A DNA stretch of 64,000 nucleotides from Streptomyces sp. NBC_00572 (GCF_026341815.1 NZ_JAPENX010000001.1:1178001-1242000), one strand, 5' to 3'; counted from the first letter of the stretch, positions 15,413 to 25,615 are shown. Notes: generated by a model from the letters alone, not told the origin. Translations and numbers: made by a program.

Positions 15413-16609
15413 TCAGCCGGCAAGTCCGGCGGTGAGCAGATCCACGAAGCCGACGTCCTCGTTGGCGACGCCGAAGACCTCGGCGCGCAGGAGGGTGCGC
15501 TCGGCCCACGCGCGATGCGGCTTCACTTCGTTCATCTTGTTCGTGTAGGCGGAGCGGAGGACTCCGCCGCCGCCCTGTTCGGGCTGCAGGATGTCCTGGG
15601 CGTCGCACCACTCCTCGTGGCTGACCACGGAGAGGGCGTGCACCGGCACCACATGGGTGGGGTGGATGCAGGTCTTGCCGAGCAGCCCGTTGGCGCGGTC
15701 GAGTTCGATCTCGCGCAGCAGGCCGTCGAGGTCGTGCTCGATGAGGGCGGTGCGCAGGTCCTCGGCGCGGCCCTCCAGGAAGGGGCTGCGGCGCAGCTGG
15801 GGCTTGAACATGCGCTCGCCGAGCCGGAAGTACTCCCAGACGGGTCCGGTGACGGTGAAGCCGGTGCCGTCGGAGCGGCCGAGGACGTTGACGACGTCGG
15901 CGATGACGTTGGCGACGATCTTGATGTCGTAGGCGGTCATGTCGGGCGAGCGGCGGAGCCCGTACGCGGAGCAGAAGTCGGTGACGCCGAGGCGCAGGGC
16001 CAGGACGCGGTCGCGGTACTTGTCGGTGATCGAGGCGATGCCGGCGAGGGTCTCGGCCCGGGTCTCCAGGTGGAGGAGCTCGGGGGACTCCAGGACGGGC
16101 ATGGCGAAGAGGCGCCGGCCGCTCGTCCGCTCGGCGTGGGTGAGCGCTTCGAGGAAGGCGCGGCCACGCGTCTCGGTGAACTTGGGGAGTACGAATCCGG
16201 ACAGCAGGCGGACCGTTTCTCCGAGCCGGTCGACGAGGTCGGTGATCTGGCGCGGATCGCGGACCCGGATGAAGAGCAGGGGGATGTCGGTGGCGGTGTC
16301 CGTGGCGGTGTCGGCGTCCGTCACGGCCCCGGCGGCGAGGTCGGCGAACTGGCGGACGAGGTTGTCCTCACCCGCCTCGACGTCGGCGTCACTGATGGAG
16401 TCCTCCAGGCAGAGCACCATGGAGACCACTCCACGGGCCGCCTGCTTGCGCACGTCGTCGGCGAGCCGCGGCCGGGTGGCCGGGCTGTAGAGCGTGGCAC
16501 CCAGGGCCACCGCGAGCGTGCGCGCGGGCGAATCTGCCGTGAACGCGGCCGGTTCCCGGTGGAAGAGACCGGCTCGTGTCGCGGACGGGATGTGCCCGAA
16601 ATGACGCAT
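15413..16609 (-). CDS. HpcH/HpaI aldolase/citrate lyase (CitE-like) family protein of the Ter module
   Basis: 398 residues starting MRHFGHIPSATRAGLF. TIM-barrel CitE-like features: MVLCLEDSISD with the metal-binding acidic residues, RVRDPRQI, GFVLPKF, LFAMPVLESPELL, and C-terminal GLLGKTCIHPTHV. CitE-like enzymes cleave or form C-C bonds on acyl-CoA or keto acids; the Ter-associated ones are predicted to modify the metabolite. ATG 16609 has a GGGGGA upstream; the long open frame before it is non-coding. It is first in the operon, 18 bases ahead of the fusion gene. Confidence 0.85.
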   Translation of the reverse strand: MRHFGHIPSATRAGLFHREPAAFTADSPARTLAVALGATLYSPATRPRLADDVRKQAARGVVSMVLCLEDSISDADVEAGEDNLVRQFADLAAGAVTDADTATDTATDIPLLFIRVRDPRQITDLVDRLGETVRLLSGFVLPKFTETRGRAFLEALTHAERTSGRRLFAMPVLESPELLHLETRAETLAGIASITDKYRDRVLALRLGVTDFCSAYGLRRSPDMTAYDIKIVANVIADVVNVLGRSDGTGFTVTGPVWEYFRLGERMFKPQLRRSPFLEGRAEDLRTALIEHDLDGLLREIELDRANGLLGKTCIHPTHVVPVHALSVVSHEEWCDAQDILQPEQGGGGVLRSAYTNKMNEVKPHRAWAERTLLRAEVFGVANEDVGFVDLLTAGLAG

Positions 16610-16795
16610 ATAAGTCCCCCGTCTACCTCTCTGGACCCTGACGACATGTGGCCGGTAATAGTACGTAGGTGCGGGTGTCCGCAGTTCCCTTCGCGTATGA
16701 AATCCAGGTAACTCGTCAGCATCTGTCGTCTCGGCCCGGTATCGGTAATGCCCCCGCGTTGTCCGCGGGTCGACCGGGAGGGCAGGATTGCGGTC
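16610..16795. promoter_or_regulatory. divergent promoter region between the Ter operon and terD
   Basis: 186 bases relatively rich in A and T. On the minus strand TACTAT (16663-16658) is a good -10 candidate about 48 bases before the CitE-like start. No clear operator palindrome was found. Confidence 0.4.
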
Positions 16796-17707
16796 ATGAC
16801 GCACGCGATGCTGAAGGGCTCCAACGTCCCTCTCGACACCGCGGCCGTACGGGCCGTGCTCCGCTGGACCCCGGGCTCCGGGGTCCCTGACGTGGATGCC
16901 TCGGCCCTGTTGCTCGGGCCCTCCGGCCGGGTGCGGTCCGACGAGGACTTCGTCTTCTACAACCAGCCGCGCCACCCTTCGGGCCTGGTGCGACGGCTGC
17001 CGAAGAAGCGTGACTCCAAGGGTCTCACGGACACCGTGGAAGCCGACCTCGGCAGCCTCGACCCCTCCGTCGACCGGGTGGTGATCGCGGCCTCCTCCGA
17101 CGGCGGCACCTTCCGCTCCGTCTCCGACCTGCGGATCCTGCTGTACGACGCGACGGCCGGGCCCGAGGCCGAGGCGCTGGCCCTGTTCTCCGTGACGGCG
17201 GAGACGGGCGAGGAGACGGCGGTCATCTGCGGCGAGCTGTACCGCCGCGGGGACGCCTGGAAGTTCCGCGCGGTGGGCCAGGGCTATCCCACCGGCCTGA
17301 TCGGCCTCGCCACCGACTTCGGCATCTCCGTCGACGAGGACGCGCAGGACGCGGGACAGGACGCCGCGGGACAGGGCACGGCGGCGGGTGCGGCCCAGGG
17401 TGCACAGGAGGCCCAGGACGGCCTCCAGGAGGCGCAGGGCGGCTTCCGCGAGGCCCCGGGCGGCCCGGGTGCCGGAGGGGCGGCCCAGGGGGCCACGGCG
17501 GCCGTCGTACGCGCCCCCGTCACCCCTGGCCCCGACCTCGACCTGACCGTCGCCCACAGCCCCGTACCGCCGCAGCCGACCATGCCCCCGCCCATGCCCG
17601 AGCGGGCGCCCGCGTACGGCTATCCGCAGCCGGTGACCGCCCCCGAGCAGAACCCGGCACCGGAGTTCCGGATGCCGCCCATGGGCCCCCAGTTCGTCCG
17701 GTCCTGA
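16796..17707 (+). CDS. TerD family protein with long low-complexity C-terminal tail
   Basis: 303 residues. Residues ~5-185 are a TerD domain: [29 protein letters not shown], then the C-terminal hallmark [25 protein letters not shown]. The acidic loop [12 protein letters not shown] that binds calcium in canonical TerD is replaced here by basic [13 protein letters not shown], so calcium binding is probably altered. Residues ~190-303 are Ala/Gly/Gln/Pro-rich and end [16 protein letters not shown] lies 13 nt before the ATG. It is divergent from the metabolite operon. Role: tellurite/chemical stress response by family. The stop is followed at once by a 9-bp repeat. Confidence 0.85.
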   Translation: MTHAMLKGSNVPLDTAAVRAVLRWTPGSGVPDVDASALLLGPSGRVRSDEDFVFYNQPRHPSGLVRRLPKKRDSKGLTDTVEADLGSLDPSVDRVVIAASSDGGTFRSVSDLRILLYDATAGPEAEALALFSVTAETGEETAVICGELYRRGDAWKFRAVGQGYPTGLIGLATDFGISVDEDAQDAGQDAAGQGTAAGAAQGAQEAQDGLQEAQGGFREAPGGPGAGGAAQGATAAVVRAPVTPGPDLDLTVAHSPVPPQPTMPPPMPERAPAYGYPQPVTAPEQNPAPEFRMPPMGPQFVRS

Positions 17708-17875
17708 GGGTCCTGAGGGTCCTGAGGGTCCCGAGGGTCCCGAGGGTCCCGAGGGTCCTGAGGGTCCTAAGGGTCTTGGCGGCCCTAAGGGCCCAATCGG
17801 CCCCGAGGGCCCTGACAGTCCCGAGTGGCCTGCCGGTCCTGCCAGTCCCGAGTGTCCCGAGGGCCTGGGCAACGG
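17700..17875 (+). repeat. 9-bp tandem repeat region with collagen-like coding sense
   Basis: GGTCCTGAG/GGTCCCGAG occurs about seven times in tandem (17700-17765), decaying to the right up to the end of the TerA-like gene. Read one base out of phase with terD it gives (Gly-Pro-Glu)n then [16 protein letters not shown], open until the stop at 17892-17894. On the minus strand it reads Gly-Pro-Ser repeats. Confidence 0.8.
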
Positions 17876-18616
17876 CTACGCCTTGGTCTTGTAGCCGCGT
17901 CCCCACTGGAGACCCCAGCCGTACAGCCGGTCCAGTTCGGCCTGGAAGCCGTATACGAAGCGCACCTCGCGGCGGACCGTCAGCTCGCCCTTGGCGTTCT
18001 CCACGGAGAAGACCGCGCAGGAGCGGGCCTGCGGGGCGCGCTCGTCCAGCTCGATCTCGATCCGCGGGCCGTTGCTCGGGTAGAGCGTGATCTTGGCGTG
18101 CGTGCGGTCGAAGGCCGGCGTCTGGTCGTAGATGTACACGAAGAACAGCAGGCGCTTGATCTCGTCCTTGTGGTCCAGGTTGACGAAGATCGTCTCCCCG
18201 GACGAGCCGCCGAAGCGGTCGTCGCCGCTGAGCTTTACGTACGGGGCGCCGTTCAGGTCGCCGAAGAAGCCGCCGAGCGGCTGCACGACGCCCTTGCTGC
18301 CGTCGGTGAGCTCGTAGAGGCAGCCCAGGTCCAGGTCGACGTTGACCATGCCCTGGGTGTGCGCCTGCACGACCTCGGGCTTGAAGAGCTGGGAGGGGTT
18401 GCGGAGCAGTCGGCCGCTCTGGCGGGAGCGTCCTTCGAGGTCGGAGGTCCGCATCCGCCAGGAGAGGTTCACCCGGAGGTTGCCGGTGGCGGCGCCCTGC
18501 TTGGTGAGCGAGACGGACGGGCGCCGTTTCGTCAGGTCGATCGTGTTCGACGCGGCGCTGCCCGAGTCGAACTGCGTCGCCGCCCTTCCCGGAAACAGGT
18601 TGTCCCAGAAGGCCAT
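17876..18616 (-). CDS. TerD-superfamily (TerA-like) tellurium resistance protein
   Basis: 246 residues from [10 protein letters not shown]. The first ~70 residues carry [18 protein letters not shown]; the rest is the TerD-like beta-sandwich with [36 protein letters not shown] and a C-terminal [20 protein letters not shown]. The DLDLG and DDR-GG-SGE elements resemble the calcium-binding loops of the family. Cytoplasmic or membrane-associated stress protein, working with TerC/TerD. ATG chosen because the protein family starts at this MAFWD-type sequence, with GGTGAAGG ahead. It is convergent with the tailed terD. Confidence 0.82.
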   Translation of the reverse strand: MAFWDNLFPGRAATQFDSGSAASNTIDLTKRRPSVSLTKQGAATGNLRVNLSWRMRTSDLEGRSRQSGRLLRNPSQLFKPEVVQAHTQGMVNVDLDLGCLYELTDGSKGVVQPLGGFFGDLNGAPYVKLSGDDRFGGSSGETIFVNLDHKDEIKRLLFFVYIYDQTPAFDRTHAKITLYPSNGPRIEIELDERAPQARSCAVFSVENAKGELTVRREVRFVYGFQAELDRLYGWGLQWGRGYKTKA

Positions 18617-18688
18617 GTCGCCTTCACCCCCCACTGATCGCAACCCCACTGATCGCCGGCACCTGGTCGCCGGCCCCGCGCACATGCC

Positions 18689-18721
18689 TGCGGGGCGGCC
18701 GGGTGCACCGGCCGCCCCGCA
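18689..18721. terminator. terminator after the DUF475 gene
   Basis: 14-bp perfect stem (TGCGGGGCGGCCGG 18689-18702 with 18708-18721), 5-nt loop, just past the stop of the TerC-like gene and ahead of the TerA-like gene. Confidence 0.75.
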
Positions 18722-18748
18722 GAGAAGCGTTCCTCATTGCCGGGGGTG

Positions 18749-19897
18749 TCACACCCCGGACGACACCTCGGTCTTGTCCCCCGAGGAACCGGACCCGCCC
18801 TCGGCCTCCGCGATCGCCTTGTTCCGGCGGACGGAGGACCAGAAGGACCAGGCGATGAGGGTGACACCGATGAGACCGGTGACGACCTCGGGGATCTCGT
18901 ACCGGATGGTGACCATGAGGAGCACGGCCAGCGCGCCGATCGCGTAGTGCGCGCCGTGCTCCAGGTAGACGTAGTCGTCGAGGGTGCCCTGACGGACCAG
19001 GTAGACCGTGAGCGAACGGACGTACATGGCGCCGACGCCGAGGCCGAGCGCCATCAGGACGATGTCGTTGGTGATGGCGAAGGCGCCGATGACACCGTCG
19101 AAGGAGAAGGAGGCGTCGAGGACCTCCAGGTAGAGGAACATGAAGAAGGCGGCCTTGCCGGCCAGCTCCACGACACCGACCTTCTTGCCGCTGCGCTTGG
19201 CCTCTTCCTCGGCCTCCTGCTCGCGCTCCTCCTCCTCTTCGAGCTTGTTCTCGAAGTAGCCCGAGAGGCCGCCGACGATGAGGTACGTGATGAGGCCGAA
19301 GACGCCCGAGAGCAGGACGGTCGCCGACTTGTCGACGTGCATGCCGCCGTGCTGGTGGGCCTGGGTCGCGAAGGTCATGGCGCTGGCCGCCAGGACGATC
19401 AGGGCGATGCAGACCGACAGCATGTCGACCTTGCCGAGCTTGGCCAGCGGGCGCTCCAGCCAGCCGAGCCACTTGATGTCACGGTCCTCGAAGATGAAGT
19501 CGAGGAAGATCATCAGGAGGAACATGCCACCGAAGGCCGCGATCGACGGGTGGGCGTCGGTCACGAGCTGCTCGTAGCGCTCGGCGTCGTTGAGGGCGAG
19601 ATCGACGGCCTCGATCGGGCCGATCTTGGCACTGATCGCCACGATCACGACGGGGAAGACCAGACGCATGCCGAAGACGGCGATGAGCACACCGACGGTG
19701 AGGAAGATCTTCTGCCAGAAGGCATTCATCTTCTTCAGGATTCCGGCGTTGACCACTGCGTTGTCGAAGGACAGCGAGATCTCGAGGATGCACAGGATCG
19801 CGACGATCCCGAACGCTTCCCACCCCCCGTAGAGCACCGCTGCGACCAGACCGAGCGCCGTGATGGCGAACGACCAGCCGAAGGTTTTCAGAACCAC
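18749..19897 (-). CDS. DUF475 (TerC-like) integral membrane protein
   Basis: 382 residues, about nine membrane helices. The TerC-type motifs are present twice: EISLSFDNAVVNAGILKKM near residue 40 and EVLDASFSFDGVIGAFAITN in the second half, each with an acidic residue inside a helix. A charged Glu/Arg/Lys loop (EEEEEREQEAEEEAKRSGKK) separates the halves. TerC-family proteins are thought to export manganese or other metals and to hold TerD-type proteins at the membrane. GTG start with a weak GGGG site; it lies 29 bases after the stop of the preceding TerD gene. Confidence 0.87.
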   Translation of the reverse strand: MVLKTFGWSFAITALGLVAAVLYGGWEAFGIVAILCILEISLSFDNAVVNAGILKKMNAFWQKIFLTVGVLIAVFGMRLVFPVVIVAISAKIGPIEAVDLALNDAERYEQLVTDAHPSIAAFGGMFLLMIFLDFIFEDRDIKWLGWLERPLAKLGKVDMLSVCIALIVLAASAMTFATQAHQHGGMHVDKSATVLLSGVFGLITYLIVGGLSGYFENKLEEEEEREQEAEEEAKRSGKKVGVVELAGKAAFFMFLYLEVLDASFSFDGVIGAFAITNDIVLMALGLGVGAMYVRSLTVYLVRQGTLDDYVYLEHGAHYAIGALAVLLMVTIRYEIPEVVTGLIGVTLIAWSFWSSVRRNKAIAEAEGGSGSSGDKTEVSSGV

Positions 19898-19926
19898 TGT
19901 CTACCCCATCGTGAAATTACATGGCT

Positions 19927-20502
19927 TTACGAAACGTTGACCCCGAAGTCTAGAGCGATGCCCCGCAGCCCCGACGCGTACCCCTGGCCGACGGCGCGGA
20001 ACTTCCATTCGCCGTTGTATCGGTAGAGCTCGCCGAAGATCATCGCCGTCTCGCTGGAGGCGTCCTCGGAGAGGTCGTAGCGCGCGAGTTCCTGGCCGTC
20101 CATCTGGTTCACCACGCGGATGAACGCATTGCTGACCTGGCCGAAGCTCTGACCCCGGTTGTCGGCGTCATGGATCGATACCGGGAAGACGATCTTGTCG
20201 CAGTGGGCGGGCACCTTGGAGAGGTCCACGATCAGGGACTCGTCGTCCCCGTCACCCTCGCCGGTGAGGTTGTCGCCGGTGTGCTCGACGGAGCCCTCGG
20301 GGCTGCGCAGCTGGTTGTAGAAGACGAAGTACTCGTCCCCGAGGACCCGTCCGGCCTGGCACAGCAGCGCGCTGGCGTCGAGGTCGAAGGGGGCTCCGGT
20401 GGTGGAGCGCGCGTCCCAGCCGAGCCCGACGAGGACCTGGGTGAGGTTGGGTGCGGCCTTGGAGAGGGAGACATTGCCTCCCTTGGCGAGCGTGACGCCC
20501 AT
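19927..20502 (-). CDS. terD: TerD family protein
   Basis: 191 residues, the full canonical length, starting [20 protein letters not shown]. It has [35 protein letters not shown], the acidic calcium site [32 protein letters not shown] and the signature [20 protein letters not shown]. TerD binds calcium and takes part in the tellurite/chemical stress response near the membrane. GGAGG lies 9 nt before the ATG. It is a near copy of the next TerD upstream and precedes the TerC-like gene, so the three probably form an operon. Confidence 0.92.
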   Translation of the reverse strand: MGVTLAKGGNVSLSKAAPNLTQVLVGLGWDARSTTGAPFDLDASALLCQAGRVLGDEYFVFYNQLRSPEGSVEHTGDNLTGEGDGDDESLIVDLSKVPAHCDKIVFPVSIHDADNRGQSFGQVSNAFIRVVNQMDGQELARYDLSEDASSETAMIFGELYRYNGEWKFRAVGQGYASGLRGIALDFGVNVS

Positions 20503-20586
20503 GATTCGTTTCCTCCCCGGTGGTGATGAGGCACGTCCGGCGCCGCACGGGATGTGTGCGGCGCCGGACGGTTGGAACGGTTCGGC

Positions 20587-21162
20587 TCAGACTTGGACGC
20601 CGAAGTCCTGCGCGATACCGCGCAGGCCCGAGGCGTAGCCCTGGCCGACGGCGCGGAACTTCCACTCGGCGCCGTTGCGGTACAGCTCGCCGAAGACCAT
20701 GGCGGTCTCGGTCGAGGCGTCCTCCGAGAGGTCGTACCGCGCGATCTCGGCGCCGCCGGCCTGGTTCACGACGCGGATGAACGCGTTGCGCACCTGGCCG
20801 AAGGACTGCTGGCGGTTCTCGGCGTCGTAGATCGACACCGGGAAGACGATCTTGGTGACATCGGCCGGCACGGTGGCCAGGCTGACCTTGACCTGCTCGT
20901 CGTCGCCCTCGCCCTCGCCGGTGAGGTTGTCACCGGTGTGCTCGACGGAGCCGTCGGCGCTCTTCAGGTTGTTGAAGAAGACGAAGTCCTGGTCGTTGCG
21001 GACCTTGCCCTCCGCGTTCACCAGGATGGCGCTGGCGTCGAGGTCGAAGTCCGTACCGGTGGTGGTGCGGACGTCCCAGCCCAGACCGACGGTCACGGCG
21101 GTGAGGCCAGGGGCCTCCTTGGTCAGCGAGACGTTGCCGCCCTTGCTGAGGCTGACTCCCAC
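20587..21162 (-). CDS. terD: TerD family protein
   Basis: 191 residues, paralogue of the adjacent TerD with the same length and order of motifs: [36 protein letters not shown], the calcium loop [32 protein letters not shown] and [21 protein letters not shown]. The start is the GTG at 21162 preceded by GGAGGGA; an ATG 12 bases further upstream would place that Shine-Dalgarno inside the gene. A -10-like TAGGAT (21235-21230) lies about 70 bases ahead, so this is probably the first gene of the TerD-TerD-TerC-like operon. Confidence 0.92.
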   Translation of the reverse strand: MGVSLSKGGNVSLTKEAPGLTAVTVGLGWDVRTTTGTDFDLDASAILVNAEGKVRNDQDFVFFNNLKSADGSVEHTGDNLTGEGEGDDEQVKVSLATVPADVTKIVFPVSIYDAENRQQSFGQVRNAFIRVVNQAGGAEIARYDLSEDASTETAMVFGELYRNGAEWKFRAVGQGYASGLRGIAQDFGVQV

Positions 21163-21289
21163 GAGTCCCTCCATGTGGTTTCCAGGGGCAGCGCCCCCAG
21201 TCGTGCGTTGGCATCGGATCAACGAGTGGATCCTAGTGACGGGTTCCCGCTCGAAACAGTCGATTCGCCCGGTGAATCCGGGTGTCGGG

Positions 21290-21784
21290 TCAGATCGAGG
21301 CCTGGACCGCGGGTCGGACCGGGGATCGGATCGCGTCGAGGGCCTTGAGGTACTCGCCGAGGTCACGGGCGTCCGGCAGGGCGTTCACGACGGTCCAGCG
21401 GACGACACCCTCCTTGTCGATGATGAAGGTGCCGCGCACCGCGCAGCCCTTCTCCTCGTCGAAGACACCGTAGGCACGGGAGGCCTCGCCGTGCTTCCAG
21501 AAGTCGGAGAGCAGCGGGAACTCCAGGGATTCCTGTTCGGCGAAGACGCGCAGGGTGTGGATGGAGTCGTTGGAGACGGCGAGGAGCTGGGTGTCGTCGT
21601 CGACGAATTCCGGAAGGTTGTCGCGCAGCTCGCGGAGCTCACCCGTGCAGACGCCGGTGAAGGCGAAGGGGTAGAAGAGCAGCACCACGTTCTTCTCGCC
21701 GCGGAAGTCGGAGAGCCGCACGGTGCGCCCGTGGTTGTCCTTGAGCTCGAATTCCGGGGCCTCGGCGCCGACCTCGATCGCCAT
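21290..21784 (-). CDS. peroxiredoxin, AhpE type
   Basis: 164 residues. The peroxidatic site is [11 protein letters not shown] (P39, T43, C46), with the conserved Arg in the [12 protein letters not shown] region and [19 protein letters not shown] at the C-terminus. No second redox Cys is in the usual resolving position; C113 lies in KGCAVRG, so it behaves like the 1-Cys AhpE group that reduces peroxides using mycothiol/mycoredoxin. Cytoplasmic. ATG start right after TGCG. Its place beside terD and DUF3052 is the same in other streptomycetes. Confidence 0.9.
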   Translation of the reverse strand: MAIEVGAEAPEFELKDNHGRTVRLSDFRGEKNVVLLFYPFAFTGVCTGELRELRDNLPEFVDDDTQLLAVSNDSIHTLRVFAEQESLEFPLLSDFWKHGEASRAYGVFDEEKGCAVRGTFIIDKEGVVRWTVVNALPDARDLGEYLKALDAIRSPVRPAVQASI

Positions 21785-21895
21785 CGCGTACGCATCCCTT
21801 CGGCGGGGCCCTGACCTTGGGCCGAATCGGTGAACCCCACCCTACGGCCTGTGCGCACAGGCCCCCGCGAGGCCCGGCGGGCCGGCGCGCACGAA

Positions 21896-21923
21896 AGCCC
21901 CCGTCGGCGGACCGGCGGGGGCT
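21896..21923. terminator. terminator after the DUF3052 gene
   Basis: 12-bp stem with one G-U pair (AGCCCCCGTCGG 21896-21907 with 21912-21923) and a 4-nt loop, between the DUF3052 stop and the peroxiredoxin start. Confidence 0.7.
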
Positions 21924-21939
21924 ACTCGCAGCGTGGTGA

Positions 21940-22362
21940 TCAGCGCTTGGGGGCGGTCAGGCGGGTGCCCGTCCAGTCCTTGGCGACGCTGATGCTCTTG
22001 GTCTGGGAGAGACCAGCTGTCTGCGCGGCATCGTTGATGTCGCTCGGCTCGATGTAGCCGTCGCGGCCGGTCTTCGGCGTCAGCAGCCAGATGGTGCCGC
22101 CGTCTTCCAGAAGACCGATGGCGTCCACCAGGGCGTCGGTGAGATCGCCGTCCTCGTCGCGGAACCACAGCACCACGGCGTCTGCGACGTCGTCGTACTC
22201 CTCGTCCACGAGCTCGGCCCCGATGATGGACTCGATACCTTCACGGAGATCGTGGTCGACGTCGTCGTCGTAGCCGATCTCCTGGACCACCTGTCCGGGC
22301 TCGAACCCCAGCCTGACGGCCGGGTTGGTCCGCTCCTCCGCGTGGTCCGCGGTCGCGCTCAC
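21940..22362 (-). CDS. DUF3052 family protein
   Basis: 140 residues starting MSATADHAEERTNPAVRLGF (GTG). Very acidic, with FEPGQVVQEIGYDDDVDHDL, a D-VADAVVLWFRDEDGDLTDAL core and LLTPKTGRDGYIEPSDINDA. DUF3052 proteins are small, conserved in actinobacteria next to aceE and ahpE, and without a proven function. GTG 22362 is chosen over an ATG 18 bases upstream because AGGAGG (22374-22369) fits it exactly. It is divergent from aceE. Confidence 0.85.
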   Translation of the reverse strand: MSATADHAEERTNPAVRLGFEPGQVVQEIGYDDDVDHDLREGIESIIGAELVDEEYDDVADAVVLWFRDEDGDLTDALVDAIGLLEDGGTIWLLTPKTGRDGYIEPSDINDAAQTAGLSQTKSISVAKDWTGTRLTAPKR

Positions 22363-22781
22363 GGCTTGCCTCCTGCTCATTCGGTAAATGCTTGGGCCGC
22401 ACGTGGGCGCGCGGCGCTGGCCGTAGTCCACACGTGCCGGGGTGGATCGCGCAAGTACCCGGCCGTGGAGACCGCCGAAACGGTGACGTTTGGGGCCGTC
22501 TCGCCGCAACTTCCGGCACCGTAGGGACCCCGCTCCGTGATCAGGCACACATGATTCATCCCGGTTTACGGACTTCTGAGGTTTCAGTCTGCCGAACGCC
22601 CGGACGAAACGCATGCGCGGGTTGAGCGTAAGGTTGCGATTTGACCCACCCAGACACGTGGAGGACACCGCTGGGGGTTACCCCTCGGTAAATGTGACGT
22701 CTGGCGCAGACGGGGTACACGATGGACATCCCGACCACTTCGTGTGGCCCCGTGGGCACCACCGAACAGCGAAGGAAGAGC
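22363..22781. other. divergent intergenic region, DUF3052/aceE
   Basis: 419 bases without a convincing gene on either strand. It holds a perfect 15-bp inverted repeat CGTCTGGCGCAGACG (22698-22712), about 70 bases before the aceE start, and a GGGGTTACCCC repeat next to it; either could be an operator or a leader hairpin. I could not define the promoters reliably. Confidence 0.5.
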
Positions 22782-25514
22782 GTGGCTCCCGGATCCGATC
22801 GCAACCCGATCATCATTGGCGGCCTTCCCAGCCAGGTCCCGGATTTCGACCCGGAAGAGACCCAGGAATGGCTCGACTCCCTCGACGCGGCCGTCGACGA
22901 GCGGGGCCGTGAGCGCGCCCGCTACCTCATGCTCCGGCTGATCGAGCGGGCCCGCGAGAAGCGCGTGGCCGTGCCCGAGATGCGCAGCTCGGACTACGTC
23001 AACACGATCGCCACCAGGGACGAGCCCTTCTTCCCCGGCAACGAGGAGATCGAGCGCAAGGTCCTGAACGCCACCCGGTGGAACGCGGCCGTGATGGTCT
23101 CGCGCGCCCAGCGTCCCGGGATCGGCGTCGGCGGTCACATCGCGACCTTCGCCTCCTCCGCCTCGCTGTACGACGTCGGCTTCAACCACTTCTTCCGCGG
23201 CAAGGACGAGGGCGACGGCGGCGACCAGATCTTCTTCCAGGGGCACGCCTCCCCCGGCATCTACGCCCGCGCGTACCTCCTGGACCGGCTGGACGACACG
23301 CAGCTCGACGGCTTCCGCCAGGAGAAGTCGAAGTTCCCGAACGGGCTCTCGTCGTACCCGCACCCGCGCCTGATGCCGGACTTCTGGGAGTTCCCGACGG
23401 TGTCGATGGGCCTCGGCCCGCTCGGCGCGATCTACCAGGCCCGGATGAACCGGTACATGGAGGCGCGCGGGATCGCCGACACCTCCAAGTCGCACGTCTG
23501 GGCGTTCCTCGGCGACGGCGAGATGGACGAGGTCGAGTCGCTCGGCCAGCTCTCCATCGCCGCCCGGGAGGGCCTCGACAACCTCACCTTCGTCGTCAAC
23601 TGCAACCTCCAGCGGCTCGACGGCCCGGTGCGCGGCAACGGCAAGATCATCCAGGAGCTGGAGTCGATCTTCCGGGGCAACGGCTGGAACGTCATCAAGC
23701 TGATCTGGGACCGCTCCTGGGACCCGCTGCTGGCGCAGGACCGTGACGGCATCCTGGTCAACAAGCTGAACACCACCCCGGACGGCCAGTTCCAGACGTA
23801 CGCCACGGAGACCGGCGGCTACATCCGCGACCACTTCTTCGGCGACGACCACCGACTGCGGGCGATGGTCGAGGGCATGACGGACCAGCAGGTCCTGCAC
23901 CTGGGCCGCGGCGGTCACGACCACAAGAAGATCTACGCGGCCTACGCGGCGGCGAAGGCGCACGCCGGCCAGCCGACGGTGATCCTCGCCCAGACCGTCA
24001 AGGGCTGGACGCTGGGCCCGAACTTCGAGGGCCGCAACGCGACGCACCAGATGAAGAAGCTGACGGTCGACGACCTGAAGCGCTTCCGCGACCGGCTGCA
24101 CATCCCGGTGACCGACCGGCAGTTGGAGGACGGCCTGCCGCCGTACTACCACCCGGGCAGGAACTCCGAGGAGATCCAGTACATGCACGACCGCCGCAAG
24201 GCGCTGGGCGGGTACGTCCCCACCCGGGTCGTGCGGGCGAAGCCGCTGATCCTCCCCGACGACAAGACCTACGCGGCCGCCAAGAAGGGCTCCGGGCAGC
24301 AGTCGATCGCCACCACCATGGCCTTCGTCCGCATCCTGAAGGACCTCATGCGGGACAAGGAGATCGGCAAGCGCTTCGTGCTGATCGCCCCCGACGAGTA
24401 CCGCACCTTCGGCATGGACGCGTTCTTCCCGAGCGCCAAGATCTACAACCCGCTGGGCCAGCAGTACGAGGCGGTGGACCGTGAACTCCTCCTCGCCTAC
24501 AAGGAGTCGCCGACCGGCCAGATGCTGCACGACGGCATCTCCGAGGCCGGCTGCACGGCCTCGCTGATCGCCGCGGGTTCGGCGTACGCCACGCACGGCG
24601 AGCCGCTGATCCCGGTGTACGTCTTCTACTCGATGTTCGGTTTCCAGCGGACCGGCGACCAGTTCTGGCAGATGGCCGACCAGCTGGCCCGCGGCTTCGT
24701 GCTCGGCGCCACCGCCGGCCGTACGACCCTGACGGGCGAGGGCCTCCAGCACGCGGACGGCCACTCGCACCTGCTCGCCTCGACCAACCCGGCCTGTATC
24801 GCCTACGACCCGGCGTACGGCTTCGAGATCGCGCACATCGTCAAGGACGGTCTGCGCCGGATGTACGGCTCCGAGGCCGAGGACGTCTTCTACTACCTGA
24901 CCGTCTACAACGAGCCGATCCAGCACCCGGCCGAGCCGGCGGACGTGGACGTGGAGGGCATCCTCCAGGGCATCCACCGCTTCAAGCCGGCCGAGGCGGG
25001 CACCATCCCGGCGCAGATCATGGCCTCCGGCGTCGCCGTGCCGTGGGCGATCGAGGCGCAGCGGATCCTCGCCGAGGAGTGGAACGTACGGGCCGACGTC
25101 TGGTCAGCGACCTCCTGGACCGAGCTGCGCCGCGAGGCCGTGGCCGTCGAGGAGCACAATCTGCTCCACCCGGACGAGGAGCAGCGCGTCCCGTACGTGA
25201 CGCGCAAGCTCCAGGGCTCCGAGGGCCCGTTCGTGGCGGTCTCGGACTGGATGCGGGCGGTGCCGGACCAGATCTCCCGCTGGGTGCCGGGCACGTACGG
25301 CTCGCTGGGCGCGGACGGCTTCGGCTTCGCGGACACGCGGGGCGCGGCCCGTCGCTACTTCCACATCGACGCCCCGTCGATCGTGCTGGCCGTGCTGACC
25401 GAGCTGGCTCGCGAGGGCAAGATCGAGCGCTCGGCCCTGAAGCAGGCGGTGGACCGCTACCAGCTGCTCGACGTGGCGGCCGCCGACCCGGGCCCCGCGG
25501 GCGGCGACGCCTGA
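22782..25514 (+). CDS. aceE: pyruvate dehydrogenase E1 component, homodimeric type
   Basis: 910 residues. Full-length homodimeric E1: N-terminal [15 protein letters not shown] and [35 protein letters not shown] with the substrate histidines, the ThDP/Mg site GDGEMDE (near residue 243) ending NLTFVVNCN, a middle domain with [13 protein letters not shown], and a C-terminal domain with [18 protein letters not shown]. It decarboxylates pyruvate and passes the acetyl group to E2. The GTG at 22782 has AAGGA ahead and gives the family N-terminus [14 protein letters not shown]; an in-frame ATG at 22722 is less likely. Single gene; E2 and E3 are not in the window. Confidence 0.96.
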   Translation: MAPGSDRNPIIIGGLPSQVPDFDPEETQEWLDSLDAAVDERGRERARYLMLRLIERAREKRVAVPEMRSSDYVNTIATRDEPFFPGNEEIERKVLNATRWNAAVMVSRAQRPGIGVGGHIATFASSASLYDVGFNHFFRGKDEGDGGDQIFFQGHASPGIYARAYLLDRLDDTQLDGFRQEKSKFPNGLSSYPHPRLMPDFWEFPTVSMGLGPLGAIYQARMNRYMEARGIADTSKSHVWAFLGDGEMDEVESLGQLSIAAREGLDNLTFVVNCNLQRLDGPVRGNGKIIQELESIFRGNGWNVIKLIWDRSWDPLLAQDRDGILVNKLNTTPDGQFQTYATETGGYIRDHFFGDDHRLRAMVEGMTDQQVLHLGRGGHDHKKIYAAYAAAKAHAGQPTVILAQTVKGWTLGPNFEGRNATHQMKKLTVDDLKRFRDRLHIPVTDRQLEDGLPPYYHPGRNSEEIQYMHDRRKALGGYVPTRVVRAKPLILPDDKTYAAAKKGSGQQSIATTMAFVRILKDLMRDKEIGKRFVLIAPDEYRTFGMDAFFPSAKIYNPLGQQYEAVDRELLLAYKESPTGQMLHDGISEAGCTASLIAAGSAYATHGEPLIPVYVFYSMFGFQRTGDQFWQMADQLARGFVLGATAGRTTLTGEGLQHADGHSHLLASTNPACIAYDPAYGFEIAHIVKDGLRRMYGSEAEDVFYYLTVYNEPIQHPAEPADVDVEGILQGIHRFKPAEAGTIPAQIMASGVAVPWAIEAQRILAEEWNVRADVWSATSWTELRREAVAVEEHNLLHPDEEQRVPYVTRKLQGSEGPFVAVSDWMRAVPDQISRWVPGTYGSLGADGFGFADTRGAARRYFHIDAPSIVLAVLTELAREGKIERSALKQAVDRYQLLDVAAADPGPAGGDA

Positions 25515-25615
25515 TCCGGTAGCCCTCGGGCGGTTGCCCGGTAGCACGGCGCACCTGGTGAGGGGCGGTGGGACCTCGGTCTCGCCGCCCTTCGTCGTTC
25601 TCTACGATTCCCCGC

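Noticed and set aside
15413..17872. N-terminal extension of the CitE-like gene reading through terD antisense, with Gly-Pro-Ser repeats
   Set aside because: The CitE family starts at MRHFGHIPS (16609) with a ribosome site; the extension is antisense to a sure TerD gene.
17700..17894. Independent collagen-like gene
   Set aside because: No start codon or ribosome site of its own, and it runs into the TerA-like gene; reported only as a frame curiosity.
22363..22781. Riboswitch in the aceE leader
   Set aside because: Only simple dyads are visible; no known riboswitch core was recognised.
22584..24977. Long open frame antisense to aceE (about 800 codons)
   Set aside because: High third-position GC creates long shadow frames; the protein is Val/Arg/Gly-rich without any family feature, and aceE on the other strand is certain.
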